Source: Hydrogenophaga palleronii_A
Lineage (GTDB): Bacteria > Pseudomonadota > Gammaproteobacteria > Burkholderiales > Burkholderiaceae_C
NCBI RefSeq assembly: GCF_031457455.1
Contig: NZ_JAVDWU010000010.1
Coordinates: forward strand, 62,001-126,000
Length of the DNA stretch: 64,000 nt
Direction: 5' to 3'
Both the position numbers and the translations under genes were made by a program. Shown piece after piece: positions 37,308 through 45,279 of the stretch (within the stretch, counting starts at the first letter, position 1; each line of letters opens with the position of its first letter). The notes beneath the pieces are model-generated. The model saw nothing but the letters and a program-made list of their open reading frames with translations, was not told where the DNA came from and did not search any database.

Positions 37308-38885
37308 ATGAAAAGCCTTTCAGTCGACGGGCGCCGCTGGGCGCCGCTGCTCGCAGCCCCTGCATGGCTGGCCCACGCCAGTGCCCAGGCCCAGGCAGTC
37401 GCCCCCACGATGGACGAGCGCATCAGCTCGGCCATTCAGCCCTATTCCGACGCCGTGGCGGGCGCCATCTTCTATTCGGTCCCGGTCGCCGGCACCCATT
37501 TCCCGCTGATCGTGGGCTGGCTCATTCTGGCGGCGCTGATCTTCACCTTCTATTTCCGCTTCATCCAGGTGCGTGGCTTCATGCACGCGATCCAGGTGGT
37601 GCGCGGCCGCTACTCGAGCCCGAAGATGCAGGGCGAGGTCACGCCCTTCCAGGCGCTCACCACGGCCGTCTCGGGCACGGTGGGGCTGGGCAACATTGCC
37701 GGCGTGGCGGTGGCGGTGGGCATTGGCGGCGCCGGTGCCACGTTCTGGATGATCCTGGCCGGCCTGCTGGGCATGGCTTCCAAATTCACCGAGGTCACGC
37801 TGGGCGTGAAATACCGCGACGTGAAGATGCCCGACGGCATCGTGGCCGGCGGCCCCATGCGCTACCTCTCCAAGGGCATGGCCGAACTGGGCCGTCCGGT
37901 CTTGGGCAAGGTGCTGGCGGTGTTTTTTGCCGTGTGCTGCGTGGGTGGCGCCATTGGCGGGGGCAACATGTTCCAGTCCAACCAGAGCTTCCAGCAGGTG
38001 GTGAGCGTGACCGGCGGTGCCAACAGCTTTCTCGCGGGACAGGGCTGGATCTTCGGCCTGATCATGGCGGTGCTGGTGGGCATGGTGATCATCGGCGGCA
38101 TCCGCTCGATCGCCAAGGTGACGGAAAAGGTGGTGCCGTTCATGGCCCTGCTGTACCTGACGGCCGGCATGATCGTGCTGATCGTCAATGCCGACAAGAT
38201 CCTCTGGGCCTTCGGGCAGATCTTCAGTGGCGCGTTCTCGGCCGAAGGTGTGGCCGGTGGTGTGGTGGGGGCGCTGATCCAGGGCTTCAAGCGCGCGGCC
38301 TTTTCCAATGAGGCCGGCATCGGCTCGGCGGCCATCGCGCACTCGGCGGTGTGCACCGACCAGCCGGTGTCACAAGGCTTCGCCGCGCTGCTGGAGCCCT
38401 TCATCGACACGGTGGTGATCTGCACCATGACGGCGCTGGTGATCGTGGTGAGCGGCCATGTGGACGTGGGTGGTGTCACGGCGCTGGCCGGCGAGGCCAG
38501 TGGCGTGGGGCTGACTTCCATGGCCTTCGGCAGCGCCATTTCATGGTTCCCGTATGTGCTGGCGCTGGCGGTGGTGCTGTTCGCCTTCTCGACCATGATC
38601 ACCTGGTCGTACTACGGACTGCAGGCCTGGACCTACCTGCTGGGCGACAGTCTGCTGTCCGAACTGGCGTTCAAGCTGATGTTTCTGGCATTCGTCGTGA
38701 TCGGTGCCAGCATGGGACTGGGCCCGGTGATCGACTTCTCCGACTCGATGATTTTCGCGATGTCACTGGCCAACATCGTGGGCCTTTATTTCCTGATGCC
38801 CGTCGTGAAGCGCGAGCTGAACATCTACTGGGCTGGCATCCAGTCGGGCTCCATCCCGTCACTCGCCGGCGCCGCCGCCCGCTGA
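37308..38885 (+). CDS. Alanine/glycine:cation symporter (AGCS family)
   Basis: 525 residues with about eleven transmembrane helices. An N-terminal hydrophobic stretch ending AHASAQAQA could be a signal sequence. Family signatures are VSGTVGLGNIAGVAVAVGIGGAGATFWM and FKRAAFSNEAGIGSAAIAHSA. These carriers take up alanine or glycine with sodium or protons. GGAG lies upstream of the ATG. Neighbouring dadA suggests D- or L-alanine as substrate. Confidence 0.94.
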   Translation: MKSLSVDGRRWAPLLAAPAWLAHASAQAQAVAPTMDERISSAIQPYSDAVAGAIFYSVPVAGTHFPLIVGWLILAALIFTFYFRFIQVRGFMHAIQVVRGRYSSPKMQGEVTPFQALTTAVSGTVGLGNIAGVAVAVGIGGAGATFWMILAGLLGMASKFTEVTLGVKYRDVKMPDGIVAGGPMRYLSKGMAELGRPVLGKVLAVFFAVCCVGGAIGGGNMFQSNQSFQQVVSVTGGANSFLAGQGWIFGLIMAVLVGMVIIGGIRSIAKVTEKVVPFMALLYLTAGMIVLIVNADKILWAFGQIFSGAFSAEGVAGGVVGALIQGFKRAAFSNEAGIGSAAIAHSAVCTDQPVSQGFAALLEPFIDTVVICTMTALVIVVSGHVDVGGVTALAGEASGVGLTSMAFGSAISWFPYVLALAVVLFAFSTMITWSYYGLQAWTYLLGDSLLSELAFKLMFLAFVVIGASMGLGPVIDFSDSMIFAMSLANIVGLYFLMPVVKRELNIYWAGIQSGSIPSLAGAAAR

Positions 38886-38906
38886 CGCGGCCTGCCCGCC
38901 AGATTC

Positions 38907-38932
38907 AAAGCCCGCTGCTGCGGGCTTTTTTT
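38907..38932 (+). terminator. Rho-independent terminator after the AGCS gene
   Basis: AAGCCCGC/GCGGGCTT stem, four-base loop, eight T, 21 bases after the stop. Confidence 0.93.
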
Positions 38933-38940
38933 TGATGCCT

Positions 38941-39882
38941 TCAAGTGGGCTTTCGGAGCTTCACCGGCAACACCTGTGCTTCGGGTGGCTCTGGCGATTC
39001 AGGCCGGATGCGTTCGCTCATCCAGCGCAGCATGTCGAGCCACATCTGCCGCATCTCGGATTCAAGCGGCGTGCGAAACGCGCTGGGCAGTTCGATGGTG
39101 ACCACCGGCATGCCCTTGTGCACGCCGCCGTAGTTGCCCAGGCTGCCCGGGAAGATGCCGACCTGATCGAGGTAGAGCCGCCCGAGCTTGGGCGGTGGCG
39201 TGCCCGGACCATCGAAGTCGAGCACGCCGTAGGGCGCGTGAATGCTGACGATGAGGTGGGGCTGGAAGCGCGCCATCTCGTCGTGCAAAAAACGTGACTC
39301 CGGCTCGGACAGCGGCGACGGCCCGGGCCAGCGGCGCGGGTCCTTGCGCGTGCGCTGCTCCCAATAAACCTTGGCGTCGCGCGCCCAGTTGGGCGTGGGG
39401 AAGTTGCGGTTCAGGTCCACGCCATTGGCGTTCATGCGCCGCGCAGGCTGGCGCAGCAGACCGTCCGGATTGAGCGCGGGAAGAAACCGCCAGTGGGCAT
39501 TGGCGGGCGTCTCCATCGCTCGCTGAATCCAGTGCAGCGCCACCGAGGCCGACGACAGTTCATCCCCATGCATGGCGCCCACCACTAGCACACGGATCTG
39601 AGCATCCGGCGCGATCACATCGCGGTGGTACAAGGTGCGCCCCTGCACCGACCGCCCGACCGTGGGGCGCAGCTCAGCGGCCTGGCACAGGGACATGTGC
39701 ACATTCGGCAAACGGGACACCCAATCGGCGCACGGGCTGCTGGTGGCAATGTCGGCCAATGGATGACCGGGGCCGCGCACCGGGCTATCGGCTTCAGCCC
39801 ACGCCGGTGCCAAAACGAATAACGCCAGCAAGCCCGACGAGACGCAGCGAAGTGGAATGCGGAGCCAGCGCGTTTCAAGCAT
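38941..39882 (-). CDS. Periplasmic M14-family zinc carboxypeptidase (MpaA-like)
   Basis: 313 residues with a signal peptide of about 31 residues (ends APAWAEADS). The zinc ligands of M14 peptidases are His105 and Glu108 (MHGDE) and His215 (SIHAPYG), and the catalytic glutamate is probably Glu264 (TIELPS). GVDLNRNFP is the substrate carboxylate-binding segment. Related MpaA amidases cleave murein tripeptide. The signal peptide points to a periplasmic role in peptide or murein turnover. No strong ribosome site before the ATG. Confidence 0.85.
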   Translation of the reverse strand: MLETRWLRIPLRCVSSGLLALFVLAPAWAEADSPVRGPGHPLADIATSSPCADWVSRLPNVHMSLCQAAELRPTVGRSVQGRTLYHRDVIAPDAQIRVLVVGAMHGDELSSASVALHWIQRAMETPANAHWRFLPALNPDGLLRQPARRMNANGVDLNRNFPTPNWARDAKVYWEQRTRKDPRRWPGPSPLSEPESRFLHDEMARFQPHLIVSIHAPYGVLDFDGPGTPPPKLGRLYLDQVGIFPGSLGNYGGVHKGMPVVTIELPSAFRTPLESEMRQMWLDMLRWMSERIRPESPEPPEAQVLPVKLRKPT

Positions 39883-39954
39883 GCGCCGATTCTATGGACT
39901 CGCGTTGAGCGGATGGACTTGTTCGCTCCGTTCTGGCCGAAGGGTGGGGGATGG

Positions 39955-39978
39955 CTTCGACAGGCTCAGTCCGAACGG
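39955..39978. repeat. REP-like motif (CTTCGACAGGCTCAG type)
   Basis: The sequence from CTTCGACAGG to CCGAACGG has nearly complementary ends (TTCGAC/GTCCGAA). Short motifs of this style are dispersed in many beta- and gammaproteobacterial genomes. Only one copy is present here, so the call rests on recollection. The rest of the gap (39883-40072) shows nothing else. Confidence 0.4.
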
Positions 39979-40072
39979 ATGGGTGAGCGCGCCATCAGAG
40001 GATGAACGCACAAGTGCTTGGAGTCCCGCGCGCAGCGCAGACCTGCGGCGCATCCGGAGCGAAATGCCACAT

Positions 40073-40162
40073 CCAGAAACACCGCGGAACCGGCTTTGCC
40101 GGGCCGCTGGTGTTGCCCTTTTGAGGGGGTGACGCGCCGAAGGCGCGGCGCAGGGGGTGGGC
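40073..40162 (-). repeat. Stop-codon-proximal hairpin repeat, copy 6
   Basis: Starts directly after the stop of the acyl-CoA-dehydrogenase-like gene in sense orientation. First hairpin GCGCCGCGCCTTCGGCGCG, second CCCCCTCAAAAGGG (shortened), third GCGG-CCCGGCAAAGCCGG-TT-CCGC closed by AACACC/GGTGTT. Confidence 0.85.
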
Positions 40163-41428
40163 TTACTCCTCCCCTGGCTCGTAAAGCGTCTCCCGCCCCA
40201 TGCGGTCCACGACGAGTTCCGCCGTCCACGGCAGCATGAGTGCGCCGCAGCGGCTGTCGCGGTACAGGCGCTCCAGGGGCAGGTGTTTCATCATGCTCTG
40301 ACCACCGCAGGTGCGGATGGCCAGGCGGGCGATGTCGTTGGCGCCTTCCATCACGCTGTGGTGGGCTGCGTAGAGGCGCAGCTTCTGGTCCTTCGAAGGA
40401 TTGGGCTGGGCTTCGGTGATGGCGCGGGTGAACAGGCTCTTCATGGCTTCGAGCTGAATGCGCATCTGCGCCACAGCGATCTGCTTGGTCGGGTACTGGC
40501 GGCGCTGCACCGGCGGCTCGCCCTCGACCTCGCCGCGTAGGTACTTCACGGTGAAGTCGTAGGCGGCGTTGGCCAGGCCCAGGTAGGTGGGCGCGAGCGT
40601 GAAGAACATGGCGGGCCAGGTCTGTGCCCCCTTGAAGTAGATGCCGCGCGGCATGAGCTGTTCGGCGTCGGTGACGAACACGTCCTTGAAGCTGAGGTTG
40701 CGACTGACCGTGCCGCGCATGCCCATGGGGTCCCAGTCGCCGCTGATGCTCAGGCCTGCGCTGCTGGCGGGCACGCTGATGTAGAGCGTGTCGCGCGCGT
40801 CGGGGTGGTCGTCGCCTTTGTCTTCGGTGCACAGGATGCCGTAGTAGTCGGCCGCGCCGGAGAGGCTGGCCCAGATTTTCCGGCCGTTGATGAGCCAGCC
40901 ACCATCGACCTTCTTCGCGCTGGTGCCGAAGGGTGCGCGTCCAGCGGCAGCGGCCGTGCCTTCGCTGAACGGCTGGGCGTACAACGCGCCGTCGTTCACG
41001 ATTCGGCCGAAGTGCAGCTCGCGCCGTGCGGCGTGTTCCGCGCGCTGCTCGTCGGTCATGGGTATGCCGTCGGCCAGTACGCCGGTCCACATGGTGCTGC
41101 AGATATGCATGTTCCAGGTGAGCGCGGTGGCGCCGCAGAAGCGGCCGATCTCTGCGGCCACCATCATGTAGGTGGGGTAGTCGGCGCCCAGGCCGCCATG
41201 AGCCGTGGGCACACAGAGTTTGAGGAAGCCGGCTTCGCGCAGGTCGTCGTAGTTGGCAAAGGGGAAGCTGGCCTCGCGGTCCCATTGCGCCGCGCGCGCA
41301 GCGAACTTGTCGCGGCCCAGGCGGTGGGCGGCGGTGAGCAGTTCGCGCTGCAACGGGGTGAAGGGCATGTCGCCAACAGCCGGCGTGAAATCCAGCGTGG
41401 GTGTGGTGGTGGGCAGGGGCATGTTCAT
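40163..41428 (-). CDS. Acyl-CoA-dehydrogenase-fold flavoprotein, probable monooxygenase component
   Basis: 421 residues with the N-terminal helical, middle beta and C-terminal helical domains of the acyl-CoA dehydrogenase fold (GFLKLCVPTAHGGLGADYPTY; GGWLINGRKIWASLSGAADY; CGGQSMMKHLPLERLYRDSR). Where dehydrogenases have the catalytic glutamate in EGT, this protein has PWT (400-402), so ordinary acyl-CoA oxidation is unlikely. Such relatives include two-component flavin monooxygenases that need a reductase, and a flavin reductase gene lies in the divergent operon. Third gene of an operon with a hydrolase (29 bases upstream) and a NicX-like dioxygenase. Substrate unknown, possibly an N-heteroaromatic. 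Confidence 0.82.
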   Translation of the reverse strand: MNMPLPTTTPTLDFTPAVGDMPFTPLQRELLTAAHRLGRDKFAARAAQWDREASFPFANYDDLREAGFLKLCVPTAHGGLGADYPTYMMVAAEIGRFCGATALTWNMHICSTMWTGVLADGIPMTDEQRAEHAARRELHFGRIVNDGALYAQPFSEGTAAAAGRAPFGTSAKKVDGGWLINGRKIWASLSGAADYYGILCTEDKGDDHPDARDTLYISVPASSAGLSISGDWDPMGMRGTVSRNLSFKDVFVTDAEQLMPRGIYFKGAQTWPAMFFTLAPTYLGLANAAYDFTVKYLRGEVEGEPPVQRRQYPTKQIAVAQMRIQLEAMKSLFTRAITEAQPNPSKDQKLRLYAAHHSVMEGANDIARLAIRTCGGQSMMKHLPLERLYRDSRCGALMLPWTAELVVDRMGRETLYEPGEE

Positions 41429-41457
41429 GGGGTCTCTTTCTTGAGCAAAGCTTGTGG

Positions 41458-42273
41458 TCAATGCGCGTCCGCCAAAGGGGGCGGCGCGGGTTCGTTCAGG
41501 AAGTCGAGCAGCAGGGCGTCGAAGGCGTCGGGGGCCTCCAGGTTCATCAGATGCCCCACGCCATTGAGCTGTTCGTAGCGCGAGCGGGGAATCGCATCGG
41601 CCATCTGACGCATCACGGCGGGGGCCGCCACACGGTCGAATTCACCGCCAATGAGCAGCGTGGGCACGCGGATGTCGGCCAGGGCACGTTGGCGGTCGAA
41701 GGTGACCAGGCACTCCAGCGCGCGCCGGTAGGTGGCTGCGGGCACGCTGGCCATGCAGTGTTCGGCCAGGCGCGCACCTTCGGGCAGCGAACCCGGCCCC
41801 ACCATTTGTGGCACCAGCTGGCTCGCCATGTCGGCCATGGTTTTGCCCGCGTCCAGGGGCGCGGTGCGCTGGCCAATAAACTGGCGCGCCCAGGTGTCCG
41901 CCGAGCGGCCGTCCGTGCGTTTGCCGAAGGCGGCCGAGGTGCCAGCCAGCACGAGGCGGCTGACCTTGTCCGGCCGGCGCGCCACCACTTCCTGCGCCAC
42001 CATGCCGCCCATGCTGTGGCCCACCAGGGTCACATCGCTGCATTGCAGCGCGTCGATGAGGTCGATACAGCTCTGCGCCAGGCCTTTGAAGGTGTAGGGC
42101 TCGATGGGAGCGCTTCGGCCATAGCCGGGCATGTCCCAGGCGACGGCGCGGTAGCCGGCCGCAGCCAGCGTTTCCACCTGCGGCGCAAACGCCAGGTGGC
42201 CGCCGCCGATGCCATGCAGCATGAGCACGGTGGGGCCATCACCCAGAACCGTGAAGGTGGGCAGACTGTTCAT
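41458..42273 (-). CDS. Alpha/beta hydrolase, possible ring-cleavage product hydrolase
   Basis: 271 residues with GGAGG before the ATG. The catalytic triad reads Ser87 (GHSMGG), Asp213 (GGEFDRVA) and His241 (GVGHLMN); the oxyanion hole is in MLHGIGGG. Generic hydrolases of this type act on ring-cleavage products. In nicotinate degradation the deformylase NicD is also an alpha/beta hydrolase next to NicX, so an N-formyl amide deformylase role is a reasonable hypothesis, but overall similarity to NicD by eye is only general. Confidence 0.85.
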   Translation of the reverse strand: MNSLPTFTVLGDGPTVLMLHGIGGGHLAFAPQVETLAAAGYRAVAWDMPGYGRSAPIEPYTFKGLAQSCIDLIDALQCSDVTLVGHSMGGMVAQEVVARRPDKVSRLVLAGTSAAFGKRTDGRSADTWARQFIGQRTAPLDAGKTMADMASQLVPQMVGPGSLPEGARLAEHCMASVPAATYRRALECLVTFDRQRALADIRVPTLLIGGEFDRVAAPAVMRQMADAIPRSRYEQLNGVGHLMNLEAPDAFDALLLDFLNEPAPPPLADAH

Positions 42274-42331
42274 TCGGAAACCTCCGCGCGGCGCGCGGCG
42301 GTGCGTACGCCTTCGGGCGGCCGGGCGGCGT

Positions 42332-43381
42332 TCATTCGACCACCCGACCCGTATCGATCACGACGGTGTCGTCGAGTGTGACGGTGCAACCTCGCATCGG
42401 GAAATCGAAGTGACCGCGCGTGTGGCGGCCTGCAACTTCATTGGCCCCGGTGCTGTAGAGGAAATTGCCGGCGAAAGCGCGCAGTTCGGTGCCGTTGAAG
42501 TCGCGTTTGTCGTACAGGGCCATGCTGTCCCAGCGTGCGTGCTCGTTCAAACCGTAGCCGACATGGCTCACTGCATAGGCCTCTGATTCATTCCACGCAG
42601 CGTAGTGACTTCGCAGCAGTTCTGCATCGACACCGCTGCCTTCGATGCGCGTAATGCTGTCGTTCTCGATGGTCAGCGCAATGGGTCGTTCGATGTAGCG
42701 TTTGAAAGTGAGGTTCACGTCGCCCTCGGCCAGCACCAGCGTGCCGTTGACCGTGCCCTGCGCGGGAAAGGCGAGCACCAGGCCGCCCGGCCAGTGGGTG
42801 AGCGTGCCGGGGCGTGTGGTGCTGCCCCAGTTGCCACCCACGGTGGCGCCCTGCAGGCTCACGGCGAGGTTGGTCCCCGCGGCGGACGTTACATGCATGC
42901 GGGCGGCGCCGCGCAGGCGTTTCACGTGCGCCTTGACGCGGGTCTCGGTGGCGTCGTCGGGCAGCAGGCGCACCAGGGCTTCGGGGTGTTCGTTGCTGAT
43001 GTAGACGATGCGCGGCTGGGTCTGCCCATTGCCCTGCAGGATGGCGGGCAGTTCGGGCGCGTGCATCAGGCCTTCGACGGTGCAGTCCAGCACCAGGGTG
43101 CAGCCGGAGAGCGCCGCGATGACCGGCGCCAGGCCTTGGATGGCCGGACTGGCGCCGGTGGAACGGGCCACAGGCTCGGCGGTGGAGAACACGGAAGGCA
43201 GGCTGATCGTGAAAACCTGCACGCCAAAGCGGGCGGCGGCCAGCCGGGCGAGCTCCATCAGGATGGGGCGGCTCTGTGTTTCACCGAGAATGGCAACCGT
43301 GTCCCCAGTTTGTAGGGCGCAGCGGCGCAGGACCTCTTCGAAGGCGGTGATCCAGGCCGGTTCGGGCCGCTCTTGCAGCAT
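42332..43381 (-). CDS. NicX-like 2,5-dihydroxypyridine 5,6-dioxygenase homologue
   Basis: 349 residues, first gene of its operon, GAGGAG before the ATG. The C-terminal half follows the NicX pattern closely: VSHVGYGLNEHARWD, then AFAGNFLYSTGANE, then the HFD pair. NicX is an iron(II) ring-cleaving enzyme related to M29 aminopeptidases; the ligands are a histidine and an HxD pair, here probably His273, His324 and Asp326. It would open a dihydroxylated pyridine ring to an N-formyl amide. Because the family also includes leucyl aminopeptidases, activity must be tested. The hydrolase and flavoprotein genes follow. Confidence 0.8.
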   Translation of the reverse strand: MLQERPEPAWITAFEEVLRRCALQTGDTVAILGETQSRPILMELARLAAARFGVQVFTISLPSVFSTAEPVARSTGASPAIQGLAPVIAALSGCTLVLDCTVEGLMHAPELPAILQGNGQTQPRIVYISNEHPEALVRLLPDDATETRVKAHVKRLRGAARMHVTSAAGTNLAVSLQGATVGGNWGSTTRPGTLTHWPGGLVLAFPAQGTVNGTLVLAEGDVNLTFKRYIERPIALTIENDSITRIEGSGVDAELLRSHYAAWNESEAYAVSHVGYGLNEHARWDSMALYDKRDFNGTELRAFAGNFLYSTGANEVAGRHTRGHFDFPMRGCTVTLDDTVVIDTGRVVE

Positions 43382-43432
43382 ACTGTCTCCTCTTCACGTG
43401 GCCGTCGACCAACAGGGACATTGGTGCGGAAG

Positions 43433-43464
43433 TTGCCATTATTCATGAATTTTCATATAAATTC
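43433..43464 (+). promoter_or_regulatory. Divergent promoter with palindromic MarR-type operator
   Basis: A sigma-70-like promoter for the plus strand reads TTGCCA (43433) - 17 bases - TATAAA (43456-43461). It is overlapped by the perfect palindrome GAATTT-N6-AAATTC (43447-43464). The expected transcription start is near 43468, two bases before the ATG of the flavin reductase, so this mRNA may be leaderless. The MarR protein encoded in the same operon is the natural ligand. Confidence 0.7.
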
Positions 43465-43469
43465 CACGC

Positions 43470-43994
43470 ATGTCCCCAGCCCGTCAAGCCGGCCATCAGG
43501 CACGGCCCCCTGACTTCTCCACGCTCGAGTTCCGCGCGTCGCTGGGCATGTTCGCCACGGGCGTGACCATCGTGACCGCGCGCACCGGCGCGGGCGAGCT
43601 CGTGGGGCTGACCGCCAACTCCTTCAACTCGGTCTCGCTGGATCCTCCGCTGGTGTTGTGGAGCCTGGCGCGTGCGGCGGGGTCGATGGCGGCTTTTTCC
43701 AATGGGCGGCACTACGCCATCAACGTGCTGGCGGCCGACCAGCAACTGTTGGCCGAGCGTTTCGCCTCCCGGGTGCCGGACCGCTGGGCAGGCGTGAATT
43801 TCACGGAAGGCGTCAATGGTGCCCCGCTGCTGGCCGGCGCCGTGGCCAGCTTCGAGTGCTTCAACCGCAGCCAGTACGCCGAGGGTGACCACGTGATCTT
43901 TGTGGGTGAGGTGGAGCGTTGCGGCCATCGTCCTGGAGCGGCACCCCTGCTGTATCACGGTGGCCGGTTCTACGCCGAGCATCCGCTGCTGTAA
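43470..43994 (+). CDS. Flavin reductase family protein (HpaC-like)
   Basis: 174 residues. The FMN-binding split-barrel domain is clear: FRASLGMFATGVTIVTA, then VGLTANSFNSVSLDPPLVLWSL, and a C-terminal VIFVGEVERCGHR segment with a late LLYHGGRFYA. Such enzymes supply reduced FMN or FAD to a partner monooxygenase. The only candidate partner nearby is the acyl-CoA-dehydrogenase-fold protein across the divergent promoter. The ATG lacks a ribosome site and lies next to the predicted transcription start. The MarR gene follows after 11 bases. Confidence 0.9.
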   Translation: MSPARQAGHQARPPDFSTLEFRASLGMFATGVTIVTARTGAGELVGLTANSFNSVSLDPPLVLWSLARAAGSMAAFSNGRHYAINVLAADQQLLAERFASRVPDRWAGVNFTEGVNGAPLLAGAVASFECFNRSQYAEGDHVIFVGEVERCGHRPGAAPLLYHGGRFYAEHPLL

Positions 43995-44005
43995 CTTGAC
44001 CGGCT

Positions 44006-44434
44006 GTGAGCACCCCGCGTTTCGTTGACGACTACCTGGGCTACCTGTTGGGCCAGGCCAATCACGCGCTGTTCAAGGACTTCGAAGCGGTGGTGCGCGA
44101 AGCCGGCCTGAGTTCGCTGGAGTGGCGGGTACTGGCCACCTTGAGTGAGCAGCCCGGTCTGCCGGTGGGGCAACTGGCGCAAGAAGTGCTGAGCCAGCAA
44201 CCCACGGTGACCAAGCTGGTACAGCGGATGGCGGCGCAAGGCTGGGTGTCGCTGCAGGGAGACCCGGGTGACCAGCGGCGCACCCTCGTGGTGATCACGC
44301 CGGTGGGTCAGAAGAAGGCTTCGGCACTGATCGAACAAGCGCACCAGCACGAAGCCCACACCTTGCGCGGCTTGAGCGCTGCCGACATCGTCAAGCTCAA
44401 GCGCCAGCTGCGCCGCCTGGCTCAAGCAGACTGA
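44006..44434 (+). CDS. MarR-family regulator
   Basis: 142 residues, GTG start. The winged helix is at about 45-110 (LPVGQLAQEVLSQQPTVTKLVQRMAAQGWVSLQGDPGDQRRTLVVITPVG). MarR proteins are usually repressors relieved by aromatic ligands; the nicotinate pathway regulator NicR belongs to this family. Its probable operator is the palindrome at 43447-43464, giving control of both divergent operons. modA starts 15 bases downstream, so the transporter genes are likely in the same transcript. Confidence 0.92.
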   Translation: MSTPRFVDDYLGYLLGQANHALFKDFEAVVREAGLSSLEWRVLATLSEQPGLPVGQLAQEVLSQQPTVTKLVQRMAAQGWVSLQGDPGDQRRTLVVITPVGQKKASALIEQAHQHEAHTLRGLSAADIVKLKRQLRRLAQAD

Positions 44435-44449
44435 CCCTCGCGTCCACTC

Positions 44450-45262
44450 ATGACTTCTCCAGACAACGTTTGCCCGCATGGGCTGAACAAGTTGATCTTT
44501 CGCTGGGTCGGTGGCGCTGCGATGGCACTGGCGGCGCTGGCTCCCGCCCTGGCCCAACCGGTTCCCACGGTGGCCGCCGCGTCTGATCTCAAGTTCGCCA
44601 TCGAAGAAGTGGCGGCACAGTTCGAAAAAACCACCGGCCACAAGCTGCGCCTGGTGTTCGGCTCGTCGGGCAACGTCAAGACACAGCTCCTTCAGGGTGC
44701 GCCATTTCATTTGTTCATGTCCGCCGACGAGCACTTCGTCTTTGAGCTGGCCGACGCCGGGAAAACGGAAGACCGCGGACGGGCCTATGCGGTCGGTCGC
44801 ATCGGCATCATGGTGCCGCAGGGTTCGCCACTGAAGGCCGACGGTGAACTCAAGGACCTGCGCGCGGCACTGAGGGACGGCCGACTGCGGAAGTTCGCCA
44901 TCGCCAACCCCGCTCACGCACCCTACGGGGCGCGGGCCATGGAAGCGCTCAAGCACCAGCATCTGTGGGACGACTTGCAAGGCAAGCTGGTGCTGGGCGA
45001 GAACATTTCACAGGCCGCGCAGTTCGCCACCTCCGGTTCGACGCAAGGCGGCATCATTGCCTACTCGCTGGCACTGGCGCCCACGGTGGCACGCAGGGGC
45101 GACTTTGCGCTCATCCCCGAGAGCTGGCACCAGCCCCTCAAACAGCGCATGGTGCTGATCAAGGGCGCGCCGCAGGCGGCGCGTGCCTTCTATGAACACC
45201 TCTCCACGCCGGCCGCGCAAGCCATCATGGTGCGTTACGGCTTTGCCATGCCCAAAGACTGA
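44450..45262 (+). CDS. modA: Molybdate-binding periplasmic protein
   Basis: 270 residues with a signal peptide (cleavage near ALAQPVPT). Family motifs VAAASDLKFAIEEVAAQFEKTTGHKLRLVFGSSGN and the mid-protein AIANPAHAPYGARAMEAL fit ModA, which binds molybdate or tungstate. It precedes modB (17 bases) and modC. Start follows the MarR stop by 15 bases, an unusual arrangement for a molybdate uptake operon, normally headed by modE. Confidence 0.93.
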   Translation: MTSPDNVCPHGLNKLIFRWVGGAAMALAALAPALAQPVPTVAAASDLKFAIEEVAAQFEKTTGHKLRLVFGSSGNVKTQLLQGAPFHLFMSADEHFVFELADAGKTEDRGRAYAVGRIGIMVPQGSPLKADGELKDLRAALRDGRLRKFAIANPAHAPYGARAMEALKHQHLWDDLQGKLVLGENISQAAQFATSGSTQGGIIAYSLALAPTVARRGDFALIPESWHQPLKQRMVLIKGAPQAARAFYEHLSTPAAQAIMVRYGFAMPKD

Positions 45263-45279
45263 GGCCGGCAGCAGCACCC

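Noticed and set aside
44435..44449. ModE box upstream of modA
   Set aside because: The gap to marR is only 15 bases and shows no palindromic ModE-type site.
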